From assembly GCA_014379625.1 (NCBI GenBank), contig JACMLJ010000009.1:1-64000 (forward strand): a DNA stretch of 64,000 nucleotides, written 5' to 3'. Of the stretch, positions 33,458 to 41,604 are shown piece by piece. Position numbers and translations under genes: made by a program. The notes under the pieces were generated by a model. That model ran no database searches. It saw nothing but the letters and a program-made list of their open reading frames with translations, and was not told the origin of the DNA. Source of the DNA: Ferruginibacter sp. GTDB lineage: Bacteria > Bacteroidota > Bacteroidia > Chitinophagales > Chitinophagaceae. The stretch's first letter is position 1; every line of letters starts with the position of its first letter.

Positions 33458-34015
33458 TCAATCAACATACTGTCGGCCCATGGCATCCAGCTTTTGAAAA
33501 GCATAGAATAAACAACTTACATGTAAAGCCTGTACAATTTCGTTGCCTGCCAGCATTGCATGTACATCTTCCAATGGTATTTGCAACACTTCAATTTCTT
33601 CATTATGATCTAAACTCTGAAGCGCAATTTTTTTTCCCCCCTGTGCCAGGTAGAGGTAAGTATAACCTGTCAACAAACCGGGGTTGGCCGAAACTTTCCC
33701 TACATATACAATAGAAGAAAATTCGTGACCGGTTTCTTCCAGCAGTTCGCGGCTTATTGCTTTATCGGGCTCCTCCCCTTCATCAACAAAACCCCCGGGT
33801 AATTCTATAAGTGTTGCTTCCAGCGGATGACGGTATTGCTTTACCATTAATACTGTTCCTTTATCGGTGATTGCCAATGCACAAACCGATGCGGGAAGTT
33901 CCACAACATAATACGAATCAACGATCTTTCCATCCGGCATTTCACAGGTATCTTTTCTTGCCGTAAAATAGGGGTGTTTTGAGATGTACTCCGAGGATAG
34001 CTTTTTCCAGTTCAT
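33458..34015 (-). CDS. NUDIX hydrolase (ADP-ribose pyrophosphatase-like)
   Basis: A 185-residue protein with an intact NUDIX box, GGFVDEGEEPDKAISRELLEETG. A preceding VVELPASVCALAITDKG and MVKQYRHP region resembles the ADP-ribose pyrophosphatase group. It would hydrolyse a nucleoside diphosphate linked to another group. The start at 34015 (MNWKKLSSEY) is chosen; a longer frame to 34096 adds low-complexity residues. It lies downstream of the YfiT-like gene on the same strand. Confidence 0.85.
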   Translation of the reverse strand: MNWKKLSSEYISKHPYFTARKDTCEMPDGKIVDSYYVVELPASVCALAITDKGTVLMVKQYRHPLEATLIELPGGFVDEGEEPDKAISRELLEETGHEFSSIVYVGKVSANPGLLTGYTYLYLAQGGKKIALQSLDHNEEIEVLQIPLEDVHAMLAGNEIVQALHVSCLFYAFQKLDAMGRQYVD

Positions 34016-34121
34016 GATGTTTGGTTGATGGTTTAAAAGAGGGTATTTTGTTGAAGGGTTAATTGGTTGATTAGCTGGATGGCCGCCTTTCCACATTTCA
34101 ATTCATCCACCTGCCAAGTTT

Positions 34122-34646
34122 TTACCATTTCATTCTCTCCCGCAATGCGGTTACATGCGCCACATGGTGTTTGCCATGCCATGCGTACATGCCCAGCAAA
34201 TGCCAGAGGGTGATTTCCTTTTTATGTTCAGGATGAAAAACCGTCCGGTTCCAGTCTGTTGTTGAAATGGCTTTTAATATCTCTATCCATCTTAAATGCA
34301 ATGCATGCAGGATAGTGAGGGAAATATTGACCGGCAAATTTTGAGTATCCGCTAAATTCACCCATGCGTCCTGGTCGTAGGGTTTGATCGTCGGGTTTAC
34401 TTCTGTGAGTCCCAGTTTAAAACGGATATACGCATTCATATGGCTGTCGGCCACATGATGTACCAGTTGCTTCACTGTCCAGCCTTCGGGCCGGTAGGGA
34501 GTGTTGAGCTGGCTTTCGTCTAAATTTATTATTGCATTTTCGAGGTGCCGGGGTAAAAAACTGATATCAGTCAACCAATCCTGTAATTGCTTTTCAGAAA
34601 ATGGTACTGGTATGTATTTACCAATGGGATAACGAAGGTCTTCCAT
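34122..34646 (-). CDS. YfiT/DinB-family bacillithiol transferase-like metalloprotein
   Basis: A 174-residue four-helix DinB-type protein. The opening RYPIGKYIPVPF and the segments LVHHVADSHMNAYIRFKL and AWHGKHHVAHV carry the metal-binding His residues of the YfiT family. YfiT-type proteins transfer bacillithiol to electrophiles in organisms that make it. bshC is present in this window at 50989-52590, supporting that role. It ends 9 bases from the FKBP gene start side, which is also on the minus strand, so the genes may be cotranscribed. Confidence 0.85.
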   Translation of the reverse strand: MEDLRYPIGKYIPVPFSEKQLQDWLTDISFLPRHLENAIINLDESQLNTPYRPEGWTVKQLVHHVADSHMNAYIRFKLGLTEVNPTIKPYDQDAWVNLADTQNLPVNISLTILHALHLRWIEILKAISTTDWNRTVFHPEHKKEITLWHLLGMYAWHGKHHVAHVTALRERMKW

Positions 34647-34655
34647 AATTATTTT

Positions 34656-35411
34656 TTATTTAGCTGGTTCCTCTGCTGGGGCAGGTTTAATACCCAGCAA
34701 TTCCATTTCAAAAATCAAGGCAGAACCACCGGGGATATTAGCGCCAGCATCCCTGTCGCCATACCCTAATTCACTCGGAATAAACACTTTCCATTTGTCG
34801 CCGATATGCATCAGTTGAAGTATCTCTGTCCAGCCCCTTATCACACCGCCCACCGCAATGGTGAGCGGTTCGCCCCTTTCGTAAGAATTATCAAATTTTT
34901 TACCATCAACTGAAGTGCCCGCATAATGCACAACAACTGTATCCTGTAGTTTTGGCGTAGCAGAACTGGCATCCCCTTTTTTTAATACTTCGTATTGCAA
35001 GCCATCCGGTAATGTTATCACACCCGGTCTTTTTTTATTTGCTGCTAAAAAGGCCGTGCCTTTGGCTTTTACAATCTCATTTTTTTTGCCCATGCATGCC
35101 TGTATCATTTGTTGTATCACCAGGTTTGCCTGCTGCTCGTTTAGTAAAAACGTTTTTTTATTAAACACGTCATCGAGCCCTTTTTGCATTGCTGCATTAC
35201 TGATTTTATCGATGCCCTGTTGCTTTAAATTATTGGCAATATTCAATCCCAGTGCATAACTGAAAGAATCGGTTGAATTTTTTAATACCCTTGTTACCGG
35301 ATTCACATTGGAGGCTGCCGGGTTTACTACTTTTAATTTCGGTTTTACCTGTGCCTGCAAAGTTTCACCGCTTATCACTAATACACTAACTGCTAAAAAA
35401 AACTGCTTCAT
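34656..35411 (-). CDS. FKBP-type peptidyl-prolyl isomerase, secreted
   Basis: A 251-residue protein with a signal peptide (LAVSVLVISGETLQAQ), an FKBP N-terminal dimerisation-like region (SYALGLNIANNLKQQGID) and a C-terminal FKBP domain (QDTVVVHYAGTSVDGKKFD, IRGWTEILQLMHIGDKWKVF, PSELGYGDR). It should assist folding in the periplasm, like FkpA/Mip. Full length; 9 bases before the YfiT-like gene. Confidence 0.93.
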   Translation of the reverse strand: MKQFFLAVSVLVISGETLQAQVKPKLKVVNPAASNVNPVTRVLKNSTDSFSYALGLNIANNLKQQGIDKISNAAMQKGLDDVFNKKTFLLNEQQANLVIQQMIQACMGKKNEIVKAKGTAFLAANKKRPGVITLPDGLQYEVLKKGDASSATPKLQDTVVVHYAGTSVDGKKFDNSYERGEPLTIAVGGVIRGWTEILQLMHIGDKWKVFIPSELGYGDRDAGANIPGGSALIFEMELLGIKPAPAEEPAK

Positions 35412-35444
35412 ATTTTGGGTTTGATTTAAAATTGATATGTAAAA

Positions 35445-36206
35445 TTATTCGTCTCTCATTTCCTTTCCCGTGAGGCTGATAAATACGTCTTCGAGGTTAG
35501 CCGCCTTTGCGGGTCTGGGCTTTTCAAAACCGCTGGCTATCAAATCATCGATCATTATATCCGGCGAAGCCAAAGCGATGATCCGCCCTTCATCCATGAT
35601 GGCGATCCGGTCACATAACTGTTCCGCTTCATCCATATAATGAGTGGTGATGATTACCGTGGCGCCTTTTTGCCTGATATCTTTAATCAGTTCCCATAAA
35701 TTTCTGCGGGCCTGTGGATCAAGTCCGGTAGTAGGCTCATCCAGGAAAACAATTTTTGGTTTGTTGATAAGCGTGGTAGCGATTGAAAACCGCTGTTTTT
35801 GCCCGCCGCTCATTTCCTTGTATTTATTTTTCGCTTTGTCTGCCAGGTTTACCAATTTCAATAATTCCATTGGCTCCACCGGCTGGTTATACAATCCCGA
35901 AAACAACGCTATCAGCTCCAGTAAATTTAAGCCGGGATAAAAACCGGAGGTTTGCAACTGAACGCCAATTATTTTTTTTATACCATCCGGTTCCGTATCG
36001 AGGTTTAAACCATTCACCATTACTTCACCGCTTGTCTTCTGGCGAAGGGTTTCCATAATTTCAAGGGTAGTGGATTTACCTGCGCCATTGGGACCGAGTA
36101 AACCAAATATTTCTCCTTCAAAAACATCAAAAGAAATACCCTTAACCGCTTCAAAAGAACCATAATTCTTTTTTAGGTTTTTTACTGAGATGATAGTTTT
36201 TTGCAT
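35445..36206 (-). CDS. ABC transporter ATP-binding protein without a visible permease
   Basis: A 253-residue ABC ATPase. Walker A GPNGAGKST, complete signature EMSGGQKQRFSIA, and Walker B IVFLDEPTTGLD followed by the switch ITTHYMDE. It resembles multidrug or daunorubicin-type (CcmA) exporters. No permease gene lies on either side: FKBP is downstream and the upstream 220 bases are non-coding. The partner must be elsewhere or lost. Confidence 0.9.
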   Translation of the reverse strand: MQKTIISVKNLKKNYGSFEAVKGISFDVFEGEIFGLLGPNGAGKSTTLEIMETLRQKTSGEVMVNGLNLDTEPDGIKKIIGVQLQTSGFYPGLNLLELIALFSGLYNQPVEPMELLKLVNLADKAKNKYKEMSGGQKQRFSIATTLINKPKIVFLDEPTTGLDPQARRNLWELIKDIRQKGATVIITTHYMDEAEQLCDRIAIMDEGRIIALASPDIMIDDLIASGFEKPRPAKAANLEDVFISLTGKEMRDE

Positions 36207-36426
36207 ACTATAAATCCCTGCAGGGGAATTTTAGACTCTGATAACCTAAGCGTTTGCTTTTTAGGTAGCGGAGTATTTATTATAAAATAATGACAACTAG
36301 TATCCGTCAACATTGATTTTTAAGCGTTGAATTTTCCCGGAGTGTCAATTCCGGGAGATCAATGACCATTAAAATTCGCGGGTTGATACGGCATTATCTG
36401 TGTTACATGACACTAAGATCGCTAAA
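36207..36426. other. Non-coding gap with two small palindromes
   Basis: This 220-base gap holds CCCTGCAGGG near 36216 and a TCCCGGA/TCCGGGA hairpin at 36335-36356. No open frame is seen. The palindromes recall those in the MITE-like elements, but the shared ends are absent. Confidence 0.4.
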
Positions 36427-37461
36427 TCACTCCCCTTTAGCTTTGGGAGGAGCTGCATTAATATAGGTTTCCAGTTCTTCCATCATTAATTTACTTCCTA
36501 CAAAAAACGGCGTGCGCTGGTGAACGGCTGTAGGTTGTATCTCGAGAATGCGTTGCCTGCCATCTGTAGCCTTGCCCCCTGCCACTTCCACAATAAACGC
36601 AAAGGGGTTGCATTCATATAATAACCTTAATTTACCCCCTGGTTTGTCTTTTATGGCCGGGTACATAAATATCCCTCCTTTGATCAGGTTACGGTGCACA
36701 TCACTTACCATGCTGCCGATATAGCGTTGTGTATACGGACCACCATCCGCTTCGCTTTTTTGCTGGCATACATTAATATATTTCCTGACATTTTCATCAT
36801 ACTGAAAAAAATTGCCATGGTTAACTGAATAAATCCTGCCGGTTGGCGGACATTTAATATCCGGATGACTCAGCGTAAACTCACCAATGGAAGGGTCTAA
36901 TGTAAATCCGTTTACCCCTCTCCTGGTGGCGTATACCAAAATGGTAGACGAGCCATAAATTACATAACCGGCAGCAACCTGGTTTGTTCCCTTCTGCAAA
37001 AAATCTTCGATGGTTACCGGGGTGCCAACAGGTGTTATACGCCTGAATACACTAAAGATGGTACCAATAGATACATTCACATCAATATTGGCACTGCCAT
37101 CCAGGGGATCAAAAAGGCAAACATATTTGCTGTTATTGCTGATTTCATCATCAAAAACAAGTATATCATCCAGTTCTTCGCTGCCGATTCCTGCACAACT
37201 AATACCATGCCGCAGTACGCCTACAAACTGGTTATTGGCATATACATCCAGCTTCTTTACTTCTTCTCCCTGCACGTTTACACTGCCGGCATCACCAAGT
37301 ATATCCACTAACCCCGCCTTATTTACCTCTACATTTACTCTTTTGGATGCCAGGCCGATATCCCGTAAAAGCCCCGAAAGTTCACCTGTGGCATGTGGAA
37401 AATCCCGCATTTGCTGAATCGTAAACTCGTCAAGGGTTTGTACTCTACGATTAATAATCAT
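36427..37461 (-). CDS. fbp: Class I fructose-1,6-bisphosphatase
   Basis: A 344-residue enzyme of usual length. The metal-binding DPLDGSANIDVNVSIGTIF motif, the VVAG-like GYVIYGSSTILVYATRRGVN segment and LLYECNPFAFIVEVAGGKATDG are all present. It dephosphorylates fructose-1,6-bisphosphate in gluconeogenesis. It is transcribed alone, divergent from the aspartate kinase, from a well-formed promoter at 37505-37534. Confidence 0.96.
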   Translation of the reverse strand: MIINRRVQTLDEFTIQQMRDFPHATGELSGLLRDIGLASKRVNVEVNKAGLVDILGDAGSVNVQGEEVKKLDVYANNQFVGVLRHGISCAGIGSEELDDILVFDDEISNNSKYVCLFDPLDGSANIDVNVSIGTIFSVFRRITPVGTPVTIEDFLQKGTNQVAAGYVIYGSSTILVYATRRGVNGFTLDPSIGEFTLSHPDIKCPPTGRIYSVNHGNFFQYDENVRKYINVCQQKSEADGGPYTQRYIGSMVSDVHRNLIKGGIFMYPAIKDKPGGKLRLLYECNPFAFIVEVAGGKATDGRQRILEIQPTAVHQRTPFFVGSKLMMEELETYINAAPPKAKGE

Positions 37462-37504
37462 ACTTAATTTTTGATTGCAGATTTTAGAATTTAGATTTGC
37501 GGCT

Positions 37505-37534
37505 CAAATGTAGTAAGATTATCAAACATGCAAA
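37505..37534 (-). promoter_or_regulatory. Bacteroidota-type promoter of fbp
   Basis: Reading minus: TTTG (37531-37534), 18 bases, TACATTTG (37505-37512). Both elements and the spacing match the Bacteroidota consensus; the ATG is 43 bases downstream. Confidence 0.65.
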
Positions 37535-37706
37535 GCCATTTTTTACCTTCCCTGCCAACGATGGGGGCTTGGCGTTCAATTGTTGGAATGGCTTTAGCAA
37601 TGCCCAGCTGTTTAATTAAAATGAAGGCTGATAAATAGTAAACTGTTTAACGGGGGCAGACAACTGTTTTCACATTTTTGGATTTTTTAATGTTTAAATT
37701 TATTCA

Positions 37707-38963
37707 ATGAAGGTTTTTAAGTTTGGTGGGGCAAGTATCAACAGTATTGACAGGATCGGGAATGTTGCAAAAATTATTCAATCGTATAAAGGTGAAAAAT
37801 TGCTGGTCATTATCTCTGCTATGGGTAAAATAACCAATGCGCTTGAAAAAGTAGCCGATGCATTTTACTCCGGTGATAAAACAACTGCGCTTTTATTGTT
37901 TAACCAGGTGAAAGAGGAGCATATCCTTGTTTCGGAAAAATTAACCAAACAACCGGCCCAAGGCCTCATGGACATTTTCACCGAAGTGGAATGGTTGCTG
38001 CATGATAAGCCGGTGAGGGATTTTGATTATTATTACGACCAGATCGTTTGCTGTGGTGAGTTGCTGAGTACCGCTATCGTAAGCAATTTTTTAAATTCGG
38101 TTGATATTAAAAACCAGTGGGTAGATGTAAGGGATATTATAAGAACCGATGATAATTTCAGGGATGCCAATATTGACTGGGATTTTACCCTTCAAAAAGT
38201 GCAGGAAGTCATTCTTCCTTTTTTTGAAACAACGGGTATCGTGATAACCCAGGGCTTTATAGGGGCAACGGATGAAAATGAAAGCACTACACTGGGAAGG
38301 GAGGGCAGCGATTTCAGCGCAGCAGTATTTGCCAATATGCTCGATGCGGAAAGCCAAACCATCTGGAAAGATGTGGAAGGCGTGATGAATGCTGATCCCA
38401 ACCAATTCCCCGATGCACAGTTTATAAGCAGGTTAAGTTATGCTGAAGTTATAGAGATGGCTTATTTCGGCGCACAGGTCATTCATCCAAAAACGATCAA
38501 ACCCTTACAAAACAAGGGCATTCCCTTGCACGTGAGGTGCTTTTTAAACCCCGCTTCTCCAGGTACTATCATCAGCAATGATCCTGTTCATCAGTTACCC
38601 CCCATTATCGTGTTGAAAAATAACCAGGTACTGATGCAATTGAGTTCTCTTGATTTTTCTTTTGTAGAAGATGTACTGGCCGTTAAACTGCATGAGTTAT
38701 TCCTGGTAAACAAGATAAGACTCAATCTTTCGCAAAATGGAGCGATCAGCCTGCTTTGCTGCCTGGATGATAACCCCGCAAAAATTGAAAAACTGGCGCT
38801 TGCGGCCAGCGAGTTTTTTGATGTGCAGGTTGAAAAAAACTGCCAGTTGTTAACGATCCGTCATTATAATGAGGAAATCATAAAAACACTAACCGGTGGC
38901 CGGGTTCAATTACTGAGTCAGAAAACAATAGCAACTATTCAGGTCTTAATGAAGGATGCCTGA
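37707..38963 (+). CDS. lysC: Aspartate kinase
   Basis: A 418-residue protein. It starts with the KFGGASINS nucleotide motif (family KFGG-[TS]-S), followed by LLVIISAMGKITN, the substrate region FIGATDENESTTLGREGSDFSA, and WKDVEGVMNADPN. The C-terminal part from about residue 300 is ACT-like. It phosphorylates aspartate in lysine, threonine and methionine synthesis. No other pathway gene is adjacent. ATG at 37707. Confidence 0.9.
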   Translation: MKVFKFGGASINSIDRIGNVAKIIQSYKGEKLLVIISAMGKITNALEKVADAFYSGDKTTALLLFNQVKEEHILVSEKLTKQPAQGLMDIFTEVEWLLHDKPVRDFDYYYDQIVCCGELLSTAIVSNFLNSVDIKNQWVDVRDIIRTDDNFRDANIDWDFTLQKVQEVILPFFETTGIVITQGFIGATDENESTTLGREGSDFSAAVFANMLDAESQTIWKDVEGVMNADPNQFPDAQFISRLSYAEVIEMAYFGAQVIHPKTIKPLQNKGIPLHVRCFLNPASPGTIISNDPVHQLPPIIVLKNNQVLMQLSSLDFSFVEDVLAVKLHELFLVNKIRLNLSQNGAISLLCCLDDNPAKIEKLALAASEFFDVQVEKNCQLLTIRHYNEEIIKTLTGGRVQLLSQKTIATIQVLMKDA

Positions 38964-38966
38964 TGT

Positions 38967-39734
38967 TTAATTAATAATGTACTGACCCTTTTTGTTAACA
39001 AGGATAACGGGCAACTGCTTTTTTGCTTCAAAATGATCAAAAGCTCCTTTTAAAGTTACGGCGAAAGCCTGCAGCGACTGGTTCTCTTTGGTAGCGAGAG
39101 CCAGGTATTCAGAAGACTTTTTTACATTGTATTTGATGGGAAATACATGTACCGGGATAAAATCCTGTCCGAGTTCTTTTACCTGTGATGCCATAACGTA
39201 CAACTCCTCTATCGGAAAATCGGTGATGGGGATGCAGCCTGTAGATACGCAGGCGCCATGGATATAAATATTATTTCCGGGGTGCACAGAATCGCTCAGC
39301 AATTTGTCTGATGCATTGGGATAATTCAATCCAAGGGCTAAATGATAATTGCTGTTGGGATTAAATTCATTGATATAATAAAACCCTTCCGGAACCTGGT
39401 AATCGCCTTCCATTCTTTTGGGCCCCATTGTGCCGCTTTGCATACAAACTTTATAGGTTTTAAATAATTTAAATGCGCTTTTGTTATCATCCTTTACCCA
39501 TACTTCCAACTGCCGGTCATATTTAAAACTGCGTAAATATAATTGTTGGGGCGGCCATTGCAGGTTCTTTTCTTCAAATTGCTTTTTAAGGGAATCTTGT
39601 ACTTTATTAAATATTTGGTTCGGCTTTACGGATGATTTAGCGTAGTTATTGTACGAATTTTGCGAAAACAAAATACTATTAGCATTCAACACAAAAGCGC
39701 AGGTAAAAACAAAATAAAAAAAACAGGCGTTCAT
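38967..39734 (-). CDS. L,D-transpeptidase (YkuD, YafK-like), secreted
   Basis: A 255-residue protein with an N-terminal signal (FYFVFTCAFVLNANSILFSQ). The YkuD core includes QSGTMGPKRMEGDYQVPEGF and the active site IYIHGACVSTGCIPI with catalytic Cys and upstream His. YafK-like members cut or form peptidoglycan-linked bonds in the periplasm. It is convergent with lysC, 3 bases apart. The C-terminal 70 residues are an added helical region of unknown role. Confidence 0.85.
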   Translation of the reverse strand: MNACFFYFVFTCAFVLNANSILFSQNSYNNYAKSSVKPNQIFNKVQDSLKKQFEEKNLQWPPQQLYLRSFKYDRQLEVWVKDDNKSAFKLFKTYKVCMQSGTMGPKRMEGDYQVPEGFYYINEFNPNSNYHLALGLNYPNASDKLLSDSVHPGNNIYIHGACVSTGCIPITDFPIEELYVMASQVKELGQDFIPVHVFPIKYNVKKSSEYLALATKENQSLQAFAVTLKGAFDHFEAKKQLPVILVNKKGQYIIN

Positions 39735-39974
39735 CTAAACTAAATTGGAGTTATTAATTGATAAACGTAAAAATAGCAATTTTATTGAATTTTTATTTGT
39801 TAATGTGTTAGCATTCCGGAGGTGATGAATGGATTAAATAAAATTCGAACAATATCGTCAATATCTTCTTTGATTCTCTTCTTTATTGATTGTATTATGC
39901 TAACAGAACTTATGTGACATTATCAAAATAATTATGGTATTTTTTATAACCCGCAAAAACTGGCATCTGCAATT

Positions 39975-41108
39975 TCACAAATTACCCCTCGCATCCTGCT
40001 CTCTTTCCAATGCTTCAAACAAGGCTTTAAAATTTCCTTTACCAAAGCTCTTGGCCCCCTTACGCTGAATGATCTCAAAAAAAATGGTTGGGCGATCCTG
40101 CAACGGCTTACTGAAAATTTGCAACAAATATCCTTCCTCATCACGGTCAATCAATATCCCCAATTTACTTAATGGTTCCAGGTCTTCATCAATTTTACCC
40201 ACCCTGTCCAGCACATCTTTATAATAACTACCGGGTATTTTTAAAAATTCAATCCCGCGTTTTTGTAGTTCCGTTACTGTTCCTACAATATCTGCGCTGG
40301 CGATTGCTACATGCTGTACACCTGCACCGTTATAATAATCAAGGTATTCTTCTACCTGGCTTTTCTTTTTTCCGATTGCAGGTTCATTGATGGGGAATTT
40401 AACATAGCCGTTTCCGTTACTCATTACTTTACTCATCAGTGCCGAATATTCCGTTGAAATGTCACTGTCATCAAAGGTTAAGATATTGCGGAAGCCCATC
40501 ACGTCTTCATAGAATTTAACCCATGGATCCATCTGGTTCCAGCCCACATTACCAACGCAGTGATCTACGTACAGCAGCCCTGTTTCGGATGGGTTATAAG
40601 CGGATTCCCAGGCTTTAAATCCGGGCATAAAAATTCCTGAATAGTTTTTTCTTTCAATGAATAAATGTACGGTATCTCCATACGTGTGAATACCACTCAT
40701 TACTATCTCCCCTGAATCATCTTTAAGGGACGTTGGTTCCATATAACTGATGCCACCACGCTGTGTAGTCTCCTTCCATGCCCCTGAAGCATCGTCAACC
40801 TGCAATGCTAAAAATTTAACTCCATCACCATGTTGCTGAATATGGTCAGCGACAGGATTGTGCGGCCTTAAAGGCGTGGTTAAAACAAAAGTGAGTTTGT
40901 TTTGCCTTATCACATAACTCGCTTTATCCTTCATACCCGTTTCGGGCCCGGCATAAGCGAGTGACTGAAAACCAAAAGCGGTTTTATAAAAATGAGCCGC
41001 CTGCCTGGCATTCCCAACATAAAATTCTACATAATCTGTACCCAGCAAAGGAAGAAAATCTGGTTCAACCTGTGCGGCATTATTATCGGTTTGTAAAGTG
41101 GATTGCAT
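39975..41108 (-). CDS. hppD: 4-hydroxyphenylpyruvate dioxygenase
   Basis: A 377-residue protein made of two VOC modules. Iron ligands are visible as His in LLYVDHCVGNVG and VQHVAIASAD, and Glu in TIFFEIIQRKGAKSFGKGNF. It converts 4-hydroxyphenylpyruvate to homogentisate in tyrosine degradation. No hmgA or fah gene is adjacent. Full length; ATG at 41108. Confidence 0.95.
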   Translation of the reverse strand: MQSTLQTDNNAAQVEPDFLPLLGTDYVEFYVGNARQAAHFYKTAFGFQSLAYAGPETGMKDKASYVIRQNKLTFVLTTPLRPHNPVADHIQQHGDGVKFLALQVDDASGAWKETTQRGGISYMEPTSLKDDSGEIVMSGIHTYGDTVHLFIERKNYSGIFMPGFKAWESAYNPSETGLLYVDHCVGNVGWNQMDPWVKFYEDVMGFRNILTFDDSDISTEYSALMSKVMSNGNGYVKFPINEPAIGKKKSQVEEYLDYYNGAGVQHVAIASADIVGTVTELQKRGIEFLKIPGSYYKDVLDRVGKIDEDLEPLSKLGILIDRDEEGYLLQIFSKPLQDRPTIFFEIIQRKGAKSFGKGNFKALFEALEREQDARGNL

Positions 41109-41309
41109 ATCAATGAATGTATTATGGTTAAAAAATTGGCGTACAAAAATTTTAACGCATCGTATCCATAGCGAGCGCCAGCAATAGTAAAGTATAGCTC
41201 TTGCGCTTATCAGCGAATATTTTATGGGGATAGTCCGGAAGCATAGATTAGAACAAAGATAAATAGTCCCGTGCGAAGTATAAAGATATTTATTCTACGC
41301 TGAACGAAA

Positions 41310-41427
41310 TCCTTCCCTGTCCTGGGCGAAGTCGAAGGATACCTCGTCTGTCCAGAACCAAACCCTTCCCTGTCCTGCGCAAATCGTTTCCTGTCCTGAG
41401 CGAAGTCGAAGGATATTCTGCCAGTTT
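41310..41427. repeat. Dispersed CCTGAGCGAAGTCGAAGGA-type repeats
   Basis: Variants of TCCTGRGCGAAGTCGAAGGA with CCTTCCCTGTCC spacers occur here at least twice, with a third degraded. This motif is known as a common dispersed palindrome-forming repeat in many bacterial genomes. It leads directly into the 17-bp tandem array. Confidence 0.6.
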
Positions 41428-41580
41428 CGAGCGAAGTCGAGAAACGGGCGAAGTCGAGAAACGGGCGAAGTCGAGAAACGGGCAAAGTCGAGAAACGGGC
41501 GAAGTCGAGAAACGGGCGAAGTCGAGAAACGGGCGAAGTCGAGAAACGGGCAAAGTTGAAAAACGGGCGAAGTCAAGAAA
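41428..41580. repeat. Nine 17-bp tandem repeats
   Basis: CGGGCGAAGTCGAGAAA repeats nine times head to tail without spacers. The first unit (CGAGCGAAG...) and units 4, 8 and 9 carry base changes. It lies 25 bases before the GIY-YIG/PurK frame and in the 496-base gap after hppD. It has no spacers and so is not CRISPR. The minus strand reads as an open frame only because the unit lacks stops. Confidence 0.9.
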
Positions 41581-41604
41581 CGAACAAATCCAAAATCCAC
41601 AATA

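Noticed and set aside
41428..41580. Possible CRISPR array
   Set aside because: The 17-bp units are contiguous with no spacers and no cas genes nearby.
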